DNA of 61,539 nt, taken from positions 620,169 through 681,707 of the forward strand of contig NW_008246080.1 of the NCBI RefSeq assembly GCF_000281045.1, written 5' to 3'. Below, one piece after another: positions 1 through 11,680 of the stretch. Under the pieces are notes generated by a model. The model saw only the letters and a program-made list of their open reading frames with translations, had not been told where the DNA came from and ran no database searches. Every line of letters starts with the position of its first letter. The first letter of the stretch is position 1. The position numbers and the translations under genes were made by a program. This DNA comes from Saprolegnia diclina VS20. Taxonomy: Eukaryota > Oomycota > Saprolegniomycetes > Saprolegniales > Saprolegniaceae.

Positions 1-950
1 TTTAACCAAACCGCTTCAAATGTACCTCTGGCATGTGCGGTACAGAAGACAAGTTGAACAGCATTGTATTGGTTTGCTCTGAACGAAGCGCTTTGTAAAC
101 GTCTAGCCAAACACAGTTAGCTACGATCGACAAGGGCGCACGAGTTGGCATTGGAGATGAACTTGTCGCTGAACGAACCTACCCACCGTGCCCAAGGACA
201 GGTAGTGAAATACTACAGTATATATAGGGACTCCTCTCAGCGCCGAGTGAGTTATCAATAACCCCTTAGCAACCTTGCGAGTTTAGAGCTCCGCCATGCA
301 GCTCCTCAGGTGTGACAGCCTCAATATACTAGTCAACTGCCCGTACATGAGCGCATAAAGCATTGTGGCAAGCGATGTTCCAGTGCCAATCTTGCGCCAA
401 ATCAGCCTAAATTCAACTGCACTGGAGGCACATCAACTAGAGTTAGTGTAGAGACAACACCATGTCGATGTATATGGAGGCGAATGCTGTCACGCCAGTT
501 TACATGCCGTACATTCGCTGCCGACTGGCGCCGTCGTGCGACGTGAAGCTGTGAAAGGAGGGTGCATCACGTCAGCGCGATTGGCGACGACCGTGCCTAC
601 GTCCTGTGTCTCGTCGGCGACCACCGATCGTCCTTGTCGTCTCGCGACTTCAGCGCGCGTCTGGCAGAACAAAACGACGAATTCGCGGATCTTTCTTTTT
701 GTCTCGACCAATCAAAACGCGCCATTCAAAATCGTTGCTTTTCACATTTTTCACATGTGAAAAATGACGCTCTTGGTGGTCGCGTGTCGCGGCGACGCAA
801 TCCGGTGCCGATATCCTGCGCATGTTTACGAGCCCTTGTCTCAGGCCGCGACGTTCGGCGTCCCATCGATAAATGGTCGTCCACGGAAGCTCACTTTGCC
901 TTTTCCTCACTTTGCATTTTCCAAACCACCGCAGCAGCAACATATCGTCG
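1..950. other. No gene recognised; 5' flank of the START-domain gene
   Basis: I see no convincing coding region here. Open frames are short, overlap on both strands and resemble no family. The last 250 bases hold promoter-like sequence for the next gene: a CCAAT box at 708-712 and a perfect palindrome at 745-766. A TATA-like run lies near 219-229. Confidence 0.5.
745..766. promoter_or_regulatory. Perfect 22-nt palindrome upstream of START gene
   Basis: The two 11-base halves, beginning CATTTTTCACA, are exact reverse complements with CACATGTG at the centre (E-box core CACGTG-like but CATG). It lies about 185 bases before the START gene's ATG, next to a CCAAT box. A dimeric transcription factor site is an inference. 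Confidence 0.4.
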
Positions 951-1592
951 ATGGACAAGTCCCAAACCAACCACTACCTCGACCTCGCCGACCAAAGCAT
1001 CTTTGACATCCTTGCCAAAGACGACGGCTCCGACAAGACCACCACCTGGACCCACGTCAAGGTCACCGACGGCGTCTCTGTCGACCGCGGTGTCAACGCC
1101 CACTCGCCCTGGAACGCCATCAAGGCCACGACCACGGTCCACTGCAGCGCCAACGACCTCGCGTCCAAGCTCAACGACCCACAGCAGATGCACATCTTTG
1201 ACGAGATGACCGACAACTGCCGCATCATCGAGGCGCTCAACCCGGCCGAGACCAAGACGATCCGGTATGTGCAGGCCAAGCCGGTGTTTCCGACGACGGC
1301 GCGCGACTTTCTTGTTGTGACGAGCGAGCAGCGCCTCGACGACGGGTCCATTGTCATTGGCACCAAGAGCGTCGAGCACGACAGCGTGCCGGTCGACAAG
1401 CATTTTGTGCGCGCGCACACGCACGTGTCGGGGTACATTGTTCGTCCGTTGACGCCGACGTCGTGCTCGGTGACGCTGATCGTGCACATGGACCTCGGCG
1501 GCTACATGCCGGCGTACGTGATCAACCTCTTGTCGGTGGCGTCGCCGATCCAGTTGCTGAAGCGGTTCCGCGTTCTGTACGGTCGTGCTTGA
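951..1592 (+). CDS. START-domain lipid-transfer-like protein
   Basis: Single-exon protein of 213 residues made up almost entirely of a START (StAR-related lipid transfer) domain. The features seen are WNAIKATTTVHCSA near residue 54, the IRYVQAKPVFPTTARDF segment around 103-120 (equivalent to the YYVTKSPWPLSNRDY region of PCTP-like proteins), and the C-terminal amphipathic helix from about 190. START domains bind a single lipid or sterol in a hydrophobic pocket. No signal peptide or membrane anchor is present, so a cytosolic lipid carrier is likely. I chose ATG 951 because the in-frame ATG at 873 would add a tail rich in His, Pro and Ser that fits no domain. It is convergent with the hydrolase gene downstream. 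The ligand cannot be predicted. Confidence 0.75.
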   Translation: MDKSQTNHYLDLADQSIFDILAKDDGSDKTTTWTHVKVTDGVSVDRGVNAHSPWNAIKATTTVHCSANDLASKLNDPQQMHIFDEMTDNCRIIEALNPAETKTIRYVQAKPVFPTTARDFLVVTSEQRLDDGSIVIGTKSVEHDSVPVDKHFVRAHTHVSGYIVRPLTPTSCSVTLIVHMDLGGYMPAYVINLLSVASPIQLLKRFRVLYGRA

Positions 1593-2353
1593 GCAATGCT
1601 TCTCGCTTGATCGCCACGAATAGCAACACCCAATCTATGCAGTAGAACCTAGTTTATTTAACCTTGTATAATTCGTTCGCTTCTAGCGTTAACATCAACC
1701 CTCGACGGCTCCATCTCGATACTTGCACAATTCTATTTCGTGCAAAGGGCAGCGGAAGAGGTTTGGACTTGAAAATTGTACAAAAGTGACTTTGTCGTAG
1801 AAGCGAGATCGAGTCGCTGGCCGCATTTCCAGCCCATTTAGTTAGTTTACCCCGCCCGTCGCACGGCACCGCGACATACGGCAGGGTAGTCGCAAGCCGG
1901 CGCCCTGTCGACTATGAACGGTGAGACTCGTGTAGCCGCGGTTGGCTACCCTTCTCCCTTGACTATGTAGGCCTGTCATCGATCACTCCCCTTTTCAACG
2001 CCGCACTCAACGACGCCCACCTTGGTGCGCCCTCTGCCCTCGACCTGCACCAGTGCAGCAGCGTGGACGACGATGCAGCACCGAGTACCGAGATACTCCA
2101 GTCTCGCCAAGGAAATGCAGTAAGCGTCTTGAAGCTACACATGCGCTCGCGTCTCTGAGAAGCGCTACTGTCGAGACGACGCCGATGCCGATCTTATCCG
2201 CAACAACTGCACCGTTCTCTACAGGTGCTACCAAGCAAAGGGACAGCCAGCATGTTGCCAAATGGGCTACAGTGTCTATGATCAAGGGTATACTCGTATA
2301 AGAGATGCTATACCCTTGCTATGATGCAGCCAATATACGGTATCGTCAAACGT
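1593..2353. other. Convergent intergenic region, no gene seen
   Basis: About 760 bases between the converging START and hydrolase genes. Short frames occur on both strands but none has family resemblance or a plausible exon structure. A weak inverted repeat (arms CAAGGGTAT and ATACCCTTG) lies near 2283-2316. Confidence 0.5.
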
Positions 2354-3860
2354 TTACGCCGAGGCGACGTCGCAGACGGTGGTCGTGAGTGTCGCGACAC
2401 CGCCTTCGGGCTTGCCTTGCACCTCGTTGACGACAGCGAGCACGGCTGCGATGAGCTCTTCGGGCTTTTCGTGCGGGATGTCGGTGCCCGGCACAATGCG
2501 GTGCGCGACCGACTCGCTGCTCACACCAAGCAGCGCACACTGGCCTTCGTTCCACGCGGCCTCCATGGCCGTCAGCATCGCCGGTTCGACGTCAGGCTCG
2601 AAGAGCATAGTCGCAAACATGTCCTTGGTCTCGTGCGAGAGCACAACGAGCGGCACCGCGAGCGTCGGCGGCGGCGACTGCAGAAAATGAGCTTCGGTGC
2701 GCGCAACGGCGTTGGCTTCGTGCGAAACACCGCGGCGGTGGGGCGGCGACGGCGCGAACGAGTCGACAAACAATCGCGCGTCCGGCGTGAAGCGCTGCGC
2801 GTTGCGCTTTTGCTGCATCCAATGCACGAGTCGGAGAAGACCCCAGTGCGAGTACCTACATGCAAGAAAACACTTGATACATTGAAAAAGACAGGCGGAT
2901 ACCGGAGCAGCGTGGCAGGGTTCTCTTCGCGCTTGGCCAAGGCCGCTTGGATCGCAGGCGCAATGGCGTCCATGCGGCCGCGCACCGACTCTAGCTCTCG
3001 CCGTGAGCCCAATTCGTAATGGCAAACCCATATGCAGGTACCGTGGAGGGCGTCGACCAAGACGAGACCGTCGCATTGCAGCGAGAGCGACGACGACGGA
3101 AGGTCCGCAGCGAGCTGACTGTCGTAGGAATGCATCAGTACAAAAGACGATCGAGACAGTAGATGCGGTCGTACCGCATGTTGTAGCCGCCGTTGCCGTG
3201 GCCGACGAGCACGAGCTGCTTGTTGGCGACGTCGAGCTGGGCAAGCACCGCCATGTACTCCTTGGAGATCTACGCAGCGCATGGTCACATGCAAAGCTGT
3301 AGCAGGATACAAGGTACCGTGTCAACGGACCGCGGGAGCGCACCGGGCGTCGAGTAGCCGAGGCCCGGGCGGTCGATCGCGATCACGGTCGCAAATTCAG
3401 CGAGCTAGAACGCACGGTAATGTCGATACGAGGTGTATATCGCGTTGCCTACCTTGGGCGCAACCTTTTCAAAGTCGAAGGACGTCTCGCCGGCGCTGCC
3501 ATCGAGAAGCACGACGACAGGCGACGTCGCGTGGCGGTAGACGCGCGTGTGAACACGACCGCTGTGGCCGTCGACGTCAATGTCGAGGAGCTCACCCGGC
3601 GGCGTCAGCGGATGCATATGCTTGTAGTTCTCGACCACATAGCCGCCAATGAGCGTCGTGCCCGTGATGAACGTCACCGTCTACGACGCCGATATCACAC
3701 ACGATTGCTTTGGGATGTGCGGACGTACGCCAAAGAGGAGCTTGGCGACCTCCTTGGCCTCGTTGGCGACAAACGACCCCGTGACCTTGAAGCCTTGGGA
3801 CGGCGGCGCCTGGCTAGAGAAGGCGCGAAGCGGCGCGCGGCGAACGATGCGACGCAGCAT
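2354..3860 (-). CDS. Mitochondrial alpha/beta-hydrolase-fold protein with altered nucleophile elbow
   Basis: Multi-exon minus-strand gene. The N-terminus (MLRRIVRRAPLRAFSSQ) is rich in Arg and Ser with no acidic residues, like a mitochondrial presequence; the ATG at 3860 was chosen for this reason. Later exons give a hydrolase fold: a first strand and oxyanion region (VVVLLDGSAGETSFDF, near 3510-3570), AVIAIDRPGLGYS (about 3350-3410), the elbow VLVGHGNGGYN (about 3180-3220), and a C-terminal core with a strand (LAVPLVVLSHETKDM) and a final His candidate (SVAHRI). In active hydrolases the elbow is G-x-S-x-G; here the serine position is glycine (GHGNG). So the enzyme is either inactive, a binding protein, or uses another nucleophile. 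Intron borders were placed by eye. Exact substrate unknown. Confidence 0.65.
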
Positions 3861-3952
3861 GGTACGCGGTGGTGCAAAGTCGCAAAAAAACAGACTCGAA
3901 AACGAGTGGCACAAATGTTGGAGTTAAAATGACCAAATAAAAAATAAAAACA

Positions 3953-4024
3953 GTCCTTGACGGGACTCGAACCCGCAATCTCCGCCTTCGGAGAGCGATG
4001 CCTTATCCATTAGGCCACAAGGAC
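3953..4024 (-). tRNA. tRNA-Arg (anticodon CCG)
   Basis: The reverse complement folds into a 72-nt cloverleaf without an intron: acceptor stem GTCCTTG/CAAGGAC, D arm GCCT...AGGC, anticodon stem TCGCT/GGCGG with loop CTCCGAA (anticodon CCG), and T arm GCGGG-TTCGAGT-CCCGT. The TTCGA T-loop and the D-loop serve as A and B boxes of the internal polymerase III promoter. Downstream, in transcript direction, the plus strand shows a run of A bases at 3938-3950, i.e. a T-rich terminator on the tRNA strand. It sits between the hydrolase and the oxysterol-binding gene. Confidence 0.93.
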
Positions 4025-4091
4025 TTGCTTGAAAGGCGTCGGAAACAATACTAGTATCAAATTGCCACTTTTTCTGCTACAGGTAGCATGG

Positions 4092-4129
4092 GTCATGACC
4101 AAGGGATATAATAATCCCTTGGTCATGAC
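4092..4129. repeat. Perfect hairpin, 16-nt arms
   Basis: Arms GTCATGACCAAGGGAT and its exact reverse complement are separated by a 6-base loop, ATAATA. It lies about 70 bases upstream of the tRNA gene (in tRNA orientation) and about 410 bases upstream of the next ATG. Function unknown. Confidence 0.6.
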
Positions 4130-4419
4130 GTAGTAGGATGCGAGTCTCGTCGTCAACTGCTTGATCTTTACTCGTATCGTAGTGTAATTCTTGGCGTAAT
4201 TCTTCGGTCTCTTGCGTGATGGATCTCTGCTGAATACCGGTATTTGTGTTTTGTAGTTCATCGCAGAGTTGCCAGCAGTGCCAGGGGATCTGTTGCTTGT
4301 TTGACGCGTGGGTGTGTGAATGACCAGCTACCTTTTCGCAGCAGGACTCGCCAATAGACGTCGTATTCATGAGATTTCCTTTATAAATAAGACGCAGGCG
4401 TTGAAGAGGCGTTTTGGCG

Positions 4420-4434
4420 CCAATTTGGCCCAAT
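4420..4434 (+). promoter_or_regulatory. Paired CCAAT boxes, ORP promoter
   Basis: CCAAT at 4420-4424 and again at 4430-4434, about 110 bases before the ORP start, the first overlapping an E2F-like TTTTGGCGCC. Confidence 0.4.
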
Positions 4435-4539
4435 CACATGTCGTGAATCCGAAAAGCGGCCGTTGCCCAAGATGGCGCATTCACGGTCGCCTTGCTCGTA
4501 GCGCCAGGCATTACCGAGTCGGTGCATTCCCGCGCACGC

Positions 4540-5869
4540 ATGAGCTCGCCGACCATTCAGCCGCGGAGTGCGCCACCGCCAGCCCCCGTGGGTCAAGATC
4601 GCATGAATTGGCTCGCGGGCTTCAAGCCCAACAAAAAAGGCGGCCTTGTGTTTGACGACAAGGTTGTTCTAAAGAAACAGCAAGGCGTCGTCAAGGATGT
4701 CATGGTGCAGCTGGGCGCGCAGCTCCTGAGCGGGAAGCTTGCGGTGCGGCTCTCGCTTCCAATCCGCGTCTTTGAGCCGCGCTCGCTTCTCGAGCGGGTC
4801 GCGGAAGCCTGGTACCACAATATGTCCTCATGCATTCCTGACCTCCTATGTCTAGGTCGTATGCACCAACGTATTTAACCAAGGCCGCGACAACCATGGA
4901 CGCCATCGAGCGTCTGACGAATGTCATGGCGTTTGTCGTCAGCGGTCTGCACTGCTGCGTCAACCAAAACAAACCATTCAACCCGATCTTGGGCGAAACG
5001 TACGAGAGCAGCTTGCACGACGGCACGCTGATCTACATGGAGCACGTACAGTACGTGCTTGGATCCGGTCGACGCTCCTCTATACGCTACATAGGCACCA
5101 TCCGCCGGTCGCGGCGTTCCTTGTCCTCGGGCCCAAAGAATCGTACTCGCTCCACGGGCGGTACGAATTCGAGTCGTCCATGTCGGGCAACACGATCACC
5201 AATTTCCAAGTATTTTCAAAGAAGACACTTTGACTTTGTGCAGCCAAATTGAACAAATATGGTAGAACGGCACGACCACGTTCGAGTGTCCCAACGGCAA
5301 AGTCAAATATGAAGTGCCGCAGCTCAAGGTTGACGATCGCCAGTGCATCATCACGCATCGATCCATGGGTGATGGTAGATGGGAGGCGTCATGCTCGGCG
5401 ACCGTCTCGTCGAGTGGACAGGCGTCGCACGGTTTGCCGACGCGACAGCCGGCCTCGGCGGCTCGCTGGACTTTGACGGGAACGATGGCATTTTTGGCCG
5501 GTCGGCCGGCGACGACATCAAAGGATCGATCCACAACCTCAAGGTACCGTCCGGCGCGCGTTCAAAACTCAACTTGGTGTCTAGAAGGGCACCAAGCCCA
5601 GCGTCCACATCAAGATCCAAGGCTCGTGGCTCTCACAGCTACGGTTCGACGGCAACGTCGTCTGGGACGTGACGACGGCGCCGGTCGCGCTGCCAGTACC
5701 CGTGCCAGTTGCGCTTCCGTCCGACTGCCGCTATCGCGACGACCTCATCGAACTCCGCGCCAACGACATCGAGAAGGCCCAGGCGAGCAAACTTCGCTTG
5801 GAGGAGCTCCAGCGAAATGACAAGAAGCGGCGTAGTGAAAAGCCAAAATCGACGAAAAAGACCAAATAA
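4540..5869 (+). CDS. Oxysterol-binding protein-related protein (ORP)
   Basis: A 364-residue lipid-transfer protein of the OSBP/ORP family, assembled from six exons. Introns: 4812-4855, 5051-5094, 5210-5265, 5329-5378 and 5544-5584; all are GT...AG and the joined frame stays open. Family landmarks: SYAPTYLTKAA (the 'L-x-x-A' start of the ORD), PFNPILGETYES (near residue 145), the signature EHVQHHPP (family EQVSHHPP), which is formed exactly across the 5051-5094 splice, and NGKVKYEVPQLK. There is no PH domain or FFAT motif, so it is a short ORP. The basic C-terminus (KKRRSEKPKSTKK) may contact membranes. ORPs exchange sterols or PI4P between membranes. ATG 4540 is the first in-frame ATG; an upstream ATG at 4472 meets a stop at once. 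Confidence 0.88.
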
Positions 5870-5920
5870 TGGCGCAAGACAGGTCTTATTACAAACGTAT
5901 TCTTGGAGGCCATAACTCTT

Positions 5921-7150
5921 TTACTGCGACTTGGCAAACGCCTCGACCTTGACGGCGTCTTCCTCGGCCGCGTGCTGCTGCGCGAATTGCTCAATGCACG
6001 AGATCGCGAAGAAGCCCATAAAGGCCACCATGACGAGCGACCCGAGCTGCGAGATGAGGCTCGAGCTTCCCTCGGCGCCCGTCTCGTGGGCAAGCTTGGC
6101 CGAGTCCGACGCAGCGTGGAACTTGTTGCGGCATTCAAGGAGAAAGTCGCTGACCTTTTGGTCGAGCGCCCACGACGTTGGCGTGACAGCGCCGATAAAC
6201 TGCTCAATCTGCTTCATGTGCGCGTCCGTGAAGATCGTGATGAAGAACGCGGCCTGCATGTTGACCTTGATGAGCGCCTTCCCGATGAGCGTCGCGCCAA
6301 AGAAGGTCCAGAACGGCATTAAGAAGTGGCCGCAGCAAATACCACAGAGGTCGAACGCCATGTTGGGCCACGCCGACATGAGGAGGACACCCCAAAAGCC
6401 GTGGCGCTGGAGGAACCCGATCATCCAGTCCTTCATACGGTTCATGACGTTGTACTCGGACGACGACTCGGCGATTTCCTCAAACTCTTCGTTGCGCTGG
6501 CCAGCGAGGCGCGCGGCGCGGCTGAGAGCATACGGCGGGATCTCGCCCATGGCCGTGCCCGCGCCCCAGAGCATGCTTGGGAGAAAGACCTTGAGAAAGA
6601 TCTTGGCAAACGTCACCGAGCTCGATGCTGGCACGCTCGCGCAGTTGGCTTCAAACGACCGGAACCACGTGTGGTGGAACGTGTCAAAGTCGAGCGACTG
6701 GCAGATCTCGGCGCCCTGCACGACGAGGAAGATGTGCGGGAAGAGGAAGAGAATGCCCGAGTGCATGCCCGTGCCAAGGCCCACGGACGAGAGCACGCCG
6801 AGCCCGACCCACCACACGACAAACTCGACGTACGTGTTGAACTGGGCCAAGAGCACTTGGTGCTCGCCGTCGGTCTTGGTCGCGCCGAGCCAGATCAAGA
6901 AGAGCGGCAGCGCCACGAAGCGCGTAACGTTGTGCTGCACGAGGTAGATGGCAAACCACTTGAGAAAGCCGACAAGGACGATCGAGAAGTGGTAGAGCAC
7001 GGCGAGCGGCCGGCGAAAGAGCGTGAGCTTCTTGCGCTGCTCGCGGAGCTCGGCCTCATACGCGACGACGGCCGGGCTCTTGGCGTCGGCGGCCGGCGGC
7101 ACGGCCTTGGTGGCGTTGGCGGGCGTCGACTTGGCTGCCTTCTTAGCCAT
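5921..7150 (-). CDS. VMP1: Vacuole membrane protein 1 homologue (VMP1)
   Basis: Single-exon, 409 residues, close to the 406 of human VMP1. The N-terminal 35 residues are basic and Ala/Pro-rich; then come several hydrophobic segments: VLYHFSIVLVGFLKWFAIYL, FVALPLFLIWLG, SGILFLFPHIFLVV, then the conserved DedA/VTT-like core with GTAMGEIPPYALSRAARLAG (near residue 220), a charged loop (EEFEEIAESSSEYNVMNRMKD), GVLLMSAWPNMAFDLCGICC and GATLIGKALIKVNMQ. VMP1 is an ER-resident phospholipid scramblase needed for autophagosome formation and lipid release from the ER. The final tail is acidic rather than a classic KKxx signal. Start: ATG 7150, the last in-frame ATG before the conserved body. The upstream region has a strong cluster of CCAAT boxes. 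Confidence 0.92.
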   Translation of the reverse strand: MAKKAAKSTPANATKAVPPAADAKSPAVVAYEAELREQRKKLTLFRRPLAVLYHFSIVLVGFLKWFAIYLVQHNVTRFVALPLFLIWLGATKTDGEHQVLLAQFNTYVEFVVWWVGLGVLSSVGLGTGMHSGILFLFPHIFLVVQGAEICQSLDFDTFHHTWFRSFEANCASVPASSSVTFAKIFLKVFLPSMLWGAGTAMGEIPPYALSRAARLAGQRNEEFEEIAESSSEYNVMNRMKDWMIGFLQRHGFWGVLLMSAWPNMAFDLCGICCGHFLMPFWTFFGATLIGKALIKVNMQAAFFITIFTDAHMKQIEQFIGAVTPTSWALDQKVSDFLLECRNKFHAASDSAKLAHETGAEGSSSLISQLGSLVMVAFMGFFAISCIEQFAQQHAAEEDAVKVEAFAKSQ

Positions 7151-7229
7151 CGTGAGCTCGAAGTTGACAAAGCAAGTCTGTCCACACCTCAGGGGTAACC
7201 AACTTCCTCTTCCGTCATCATCGCAGGAG

Positions 7230-7307
7230 CCAATCAAAAAGTGACGTTTCATTATTTTTGAATCAATTGGCCAATGGAAATCGCGCAAATCGAAAGATTG
7301 CACCAAT
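7230..7307. promoter_or_regulatory. CCAAT-box cluster upstream of VMP1
   Basis: CCAAT pentamers at 7230-7234, 7271-7275 and 7303-7307 on the plus strand, and ATTGG at 7266-7270 back-to-back with the second. All lie 80-160 bases upstream of the VMP1 ATG. Confidence 0.45.
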
Positions 7308-7955
7308 CCGAGACGCACACTGCCGGGGCGACGCGACGCTACCGACCGATTCGCGATTATGAGACTCGACGAAGACGCGCAAGCACGACCTGCTCTATGC
7401 AACGCGTGACCTCGTGGCTGGTAAACGCCTGCCATGTATATACGTGTACATTGCAGAATGCATTCAAATGTGCAATATTGTCCTCTCGCTTCCTTGAGAA
7501 ATATCCATTTCACCAGCGTCGAGCAACTCTGTCCAAGGTGTTTTTGGCGCCAAGAGAAGAACGCGAGTTATTGTCTGTCCCTTCAACAAAAAGTCGGCTT
7601 CCTTGTTCCTCCGCGTCCGAGAAAAAGAAGAAATAGCAGGTACAGTCAGGTACAGTCGTCGTCTCTCTCGCCCGCGAACCCTCCCGACTTGAAATATTAC
7701 AACCAAGATCAAAGTCGAGCACGAGTCGGCGCTGCATCCTCAAATGTGCATCGTGGAAAGGCTGCAGTGATCTCTGCCGCGTATCAGCTTGATCAACACA
7801 GTATCCAAGGCTCACTGGTGTGCCAACTCCTTTTTCCTCAAAGAGACAGCGTCTCCGCGCCGCCCCCTTTTTCTGACGCTTGCGAGACCCTTGTGCTGTC
7901 TCGTGCGTCGACTGAACCCGATAAGAGTGTCGTACGCATCGTCTGGTAGCATTGA
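7308..7955. other. No gene recognised
   Basis: Region between the VMP1 promoter and the 3' end of the next minus-strand gene. Short frames only. An E2F-like TTTTTGGCGCC lies at 7541-7551, not close to an annotated start. Confidence 0.4.
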
Positions 7956-8636
7956 TTACGCCCGAGCTAAACTGCTCTTCGTAATGCCATACTTACTCAG
8001 CTGCGTCGTCCACGCGACCAGAAAGTGCCTTAGAAAGAGTTGCAAGAGCGGTAGCGGGAGATGGTCGGCCACATACACGAGGCCTTGGGCGCGACCTTCC
8101 GCGTCGAGCGCGTCCTTCCAGGCCAGGGGCTGCCACTCGAAGAGGCACTCGAGCAAGCGACTGCAGTCGGTGTGGACGTACTCGATGTCGCCGACCACTT
8201 GCAACTGCTGCTGGTGGCTTGCCGAAGCGCGCAGTGAAGCGATGACCCACGACACGACGCGCTCCAAGCCATCGTCCGACGACGTCCCGCTGTGCGTGAC
8301 CAGTTGCCACATGCTCAATAGACTGCGCGCTTCCTTGATGTACGCAAAGTACGATGGCACAGGGTGCTTGAGCGTACGTTCGTCCGCGATCACGGCGCGC
8401 ACGAGGGATACGAGGTCCGATATCCTGAAGTGACCGTCCACCGGCGCCTCTTGGAATCGCCAGTTCCACTCCAGTAGCAAGCCCACATGCATGAGGTCGA
8501 CGCTCGTGAGTGGAGCGAGGCCATTGCCGGCGGCGAGCGCTTGGACTTCGTGGAGCAAGAGGAAGGGACGGTCGGCCTCAGCCTCGGGCTGGACAGCTCG
8601 ACAGAGCTTTTGGACGAGCGCGTCGACATTGTCCAT
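7956..8636 (-). CDS. Unknown 226-residue helical protein
   Basis: An open frame with codon use like its neighbours, starting at ATG 8636 (MDNVDALVQKLCRAVQ). I do not recognise the family. The predicted protein is soluble, Leu/Ala-rich and probably all-helical, with no signal peptide and no membrane segment. Near the 3' end a 30-base GTAAGT...TTTAG stretch (minus strand, about 7967-7996) looks like a short intron whose removal would keep the frame and use the same stop; so the last residues are ambiguous. It is divergent from NUDCD2 with only 226 bases between the two ATGs. Confidence 0.6.
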   Translation of the reverse strand: MDNVDALVQKLCRAVQPEAEADRPFLLLHEVQALAAGNGLAPLTSVDLMHVGLLLEWNWRFQEAPVDGHFRISDLVSLVRAVIADERTLKHPVPSYFAYIKEARSLLSMWQLVTHSGTSSDDGLERVVSWVIASLRASASHQQQLQVVGDIEYVHTDCSRLLECLFEWQPLAWKDALDAEGRAQGLVYVADHLPLPLLQLFLRHFLVAWTTQLSKYGITKSSLARA

Positions 8637-8862
8637 GGCTATAAGTCGTTGGATGTGACAATAAGATTTGATAGCACCAAGAAATGAAGAAACGGTCGAC
8701 GACTTTGCAGTGCAAAGTGGGCACTGCAGTGGAAAGACGACGAATCCAACCACGAAATTTCGAATTCGAAGGCGAGAAAGATCGGTGTTTGAGTTTGAGG
8801 TTTGGAGTTTGGTCGTATCCGGATGCCCGGCCGCCGTTTGCGGACACGTGCCAATCGAGGTC

Positions 8863-9526
8863 ATGGCAAAGCAAGCGATCCATGCGGGGCGGCGCGCCTT
8901 CAAGCACCAAGGTAGAGCATGAGGATGCGCGCGGGCTCATGGGCGCATATGCTAGGCCAAGTGATCTACGAGTGGGAGCAGTCGCTTGAAGAGGTCAACA
9001 TCTTCATCAAGCCGCCGCCGGGCGTGACCGCGAGCCACTTGCTCTGCACGATCGCGCCCAGCCACGTCATGCTGGGCATCAAGGGCAACGCCGAGCGCTA
9101 CCTCGACGTATCTGCATATATGATAGGTGCCATGGTATCTGACGCTACGTGTAGCACGAGCTGACGAGCCAAGTCGTCGTGGCCGAGAGCTACTGGATGC
9201 TCGGTAGGCCGTCGTCCTCCATAGGATGATCCCATCGCATCGAGTAGACGGTGGCGAACTCAACATCAACTTGCAAAAGATGAAGAAAGGCTTGACGTGG
9301 GACGCGGTGTTTGTCGGCCACGGCGAGGTACGCTGGCGTTGCTGCGACGAGGCGTCTAGTAGCGACATTGGTGTAGCTGGACCCGCTGACAAAGGACGAA
9401 GTGCAAAAGAAGCTGCTGCTCGAGCGCTTCCAGCAGGAAAACCCGGGTTTTGACTTTTCCAACGCCGAGTTCAACGGGTCCGCTCCGGACGCACGCACGT
9501 TTATGGGCGGCGTCCGCTACAACTAA
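8863..9526 (+). CDS. NUDCD2: NudC domain-containing protein 2 homologue (NUDCD2)
   Basis: Five exons separated by introns 8912-8955, 9108-9154, 9204-9247 and 9328-9375. The joined product is about 160 residues with a single CS (p23-like) domain: [48 protein letters not shown]; it ends with the NUDCD2-typical tail [25 protein letters not shown]2 is an HSP90 co-chaperone that helps stabilise LIS1 and other dynein-pathway or cohesin clients. ATG 8863 was preferred to the ATG at 8919 because the latter lies inside an intron that joins [12 protein letters not shown]-type coding sequence cleanly. Shares a short divergent promoter with the unknown gene at 7956-8636; a CCAAT box is at 8851-8855. Confidence 0.88.
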
Positions 9527-9820
9527 CACTTGGACATGAGGCCCATTCCGCTGCTCGATGAGTGTGAATTGGATAATTGAATTTTCGTTTACATACAATA
9601 TATTGATGTTGCAATATATTGATTTTGCATAATTGTCCTGAATAATGGCACCAACAATACGTTCTCTTCTTCTCTTGGTTGCTGACATTCATGTAGACAC
9701 GTGTGTTGGCTCCCACAAGTTATGCGCTAACTACAGTAGTTATCCCACGACCTAGGAACAGTATCAAGTTGATAGAAAACCCACAGAGATAGTAAAACGG
9801 ACACTAGTCGGTGGTTTCGA

Positions 9821-11586
<1,766 letters not shown>

Positions 11587-11680
11587 CGCCCCTGTACTGC
11601 ATGGAAAACACCACGGGTGGCAACAAGACAATATTATCCATACATAGCAAATAATGCGAAATTTGTTCATTTTTTTCTGT

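Larger units (their letters stand above)
4025..4539. other. Intergenic region with hairpin and CCAAT boxes
   Basis: No gene seen. The region contains a perfect hairpin (4092-4129) and, nearer the oxysterol-binding gene, a TATA-like ATAAATAA at 4383-4390, an E2F-like TTTTGGCGCC, and CCAAT boxes at 4420-4424 and 4430-4434. Confidence 0.5.

Noticed and set aside
8919-9164. ATG 8919 as the start of NUDCD2
   Set aside because: It lies in a 44-nt intron; the ATG at 8863 gives a clean splice into the CS domain.
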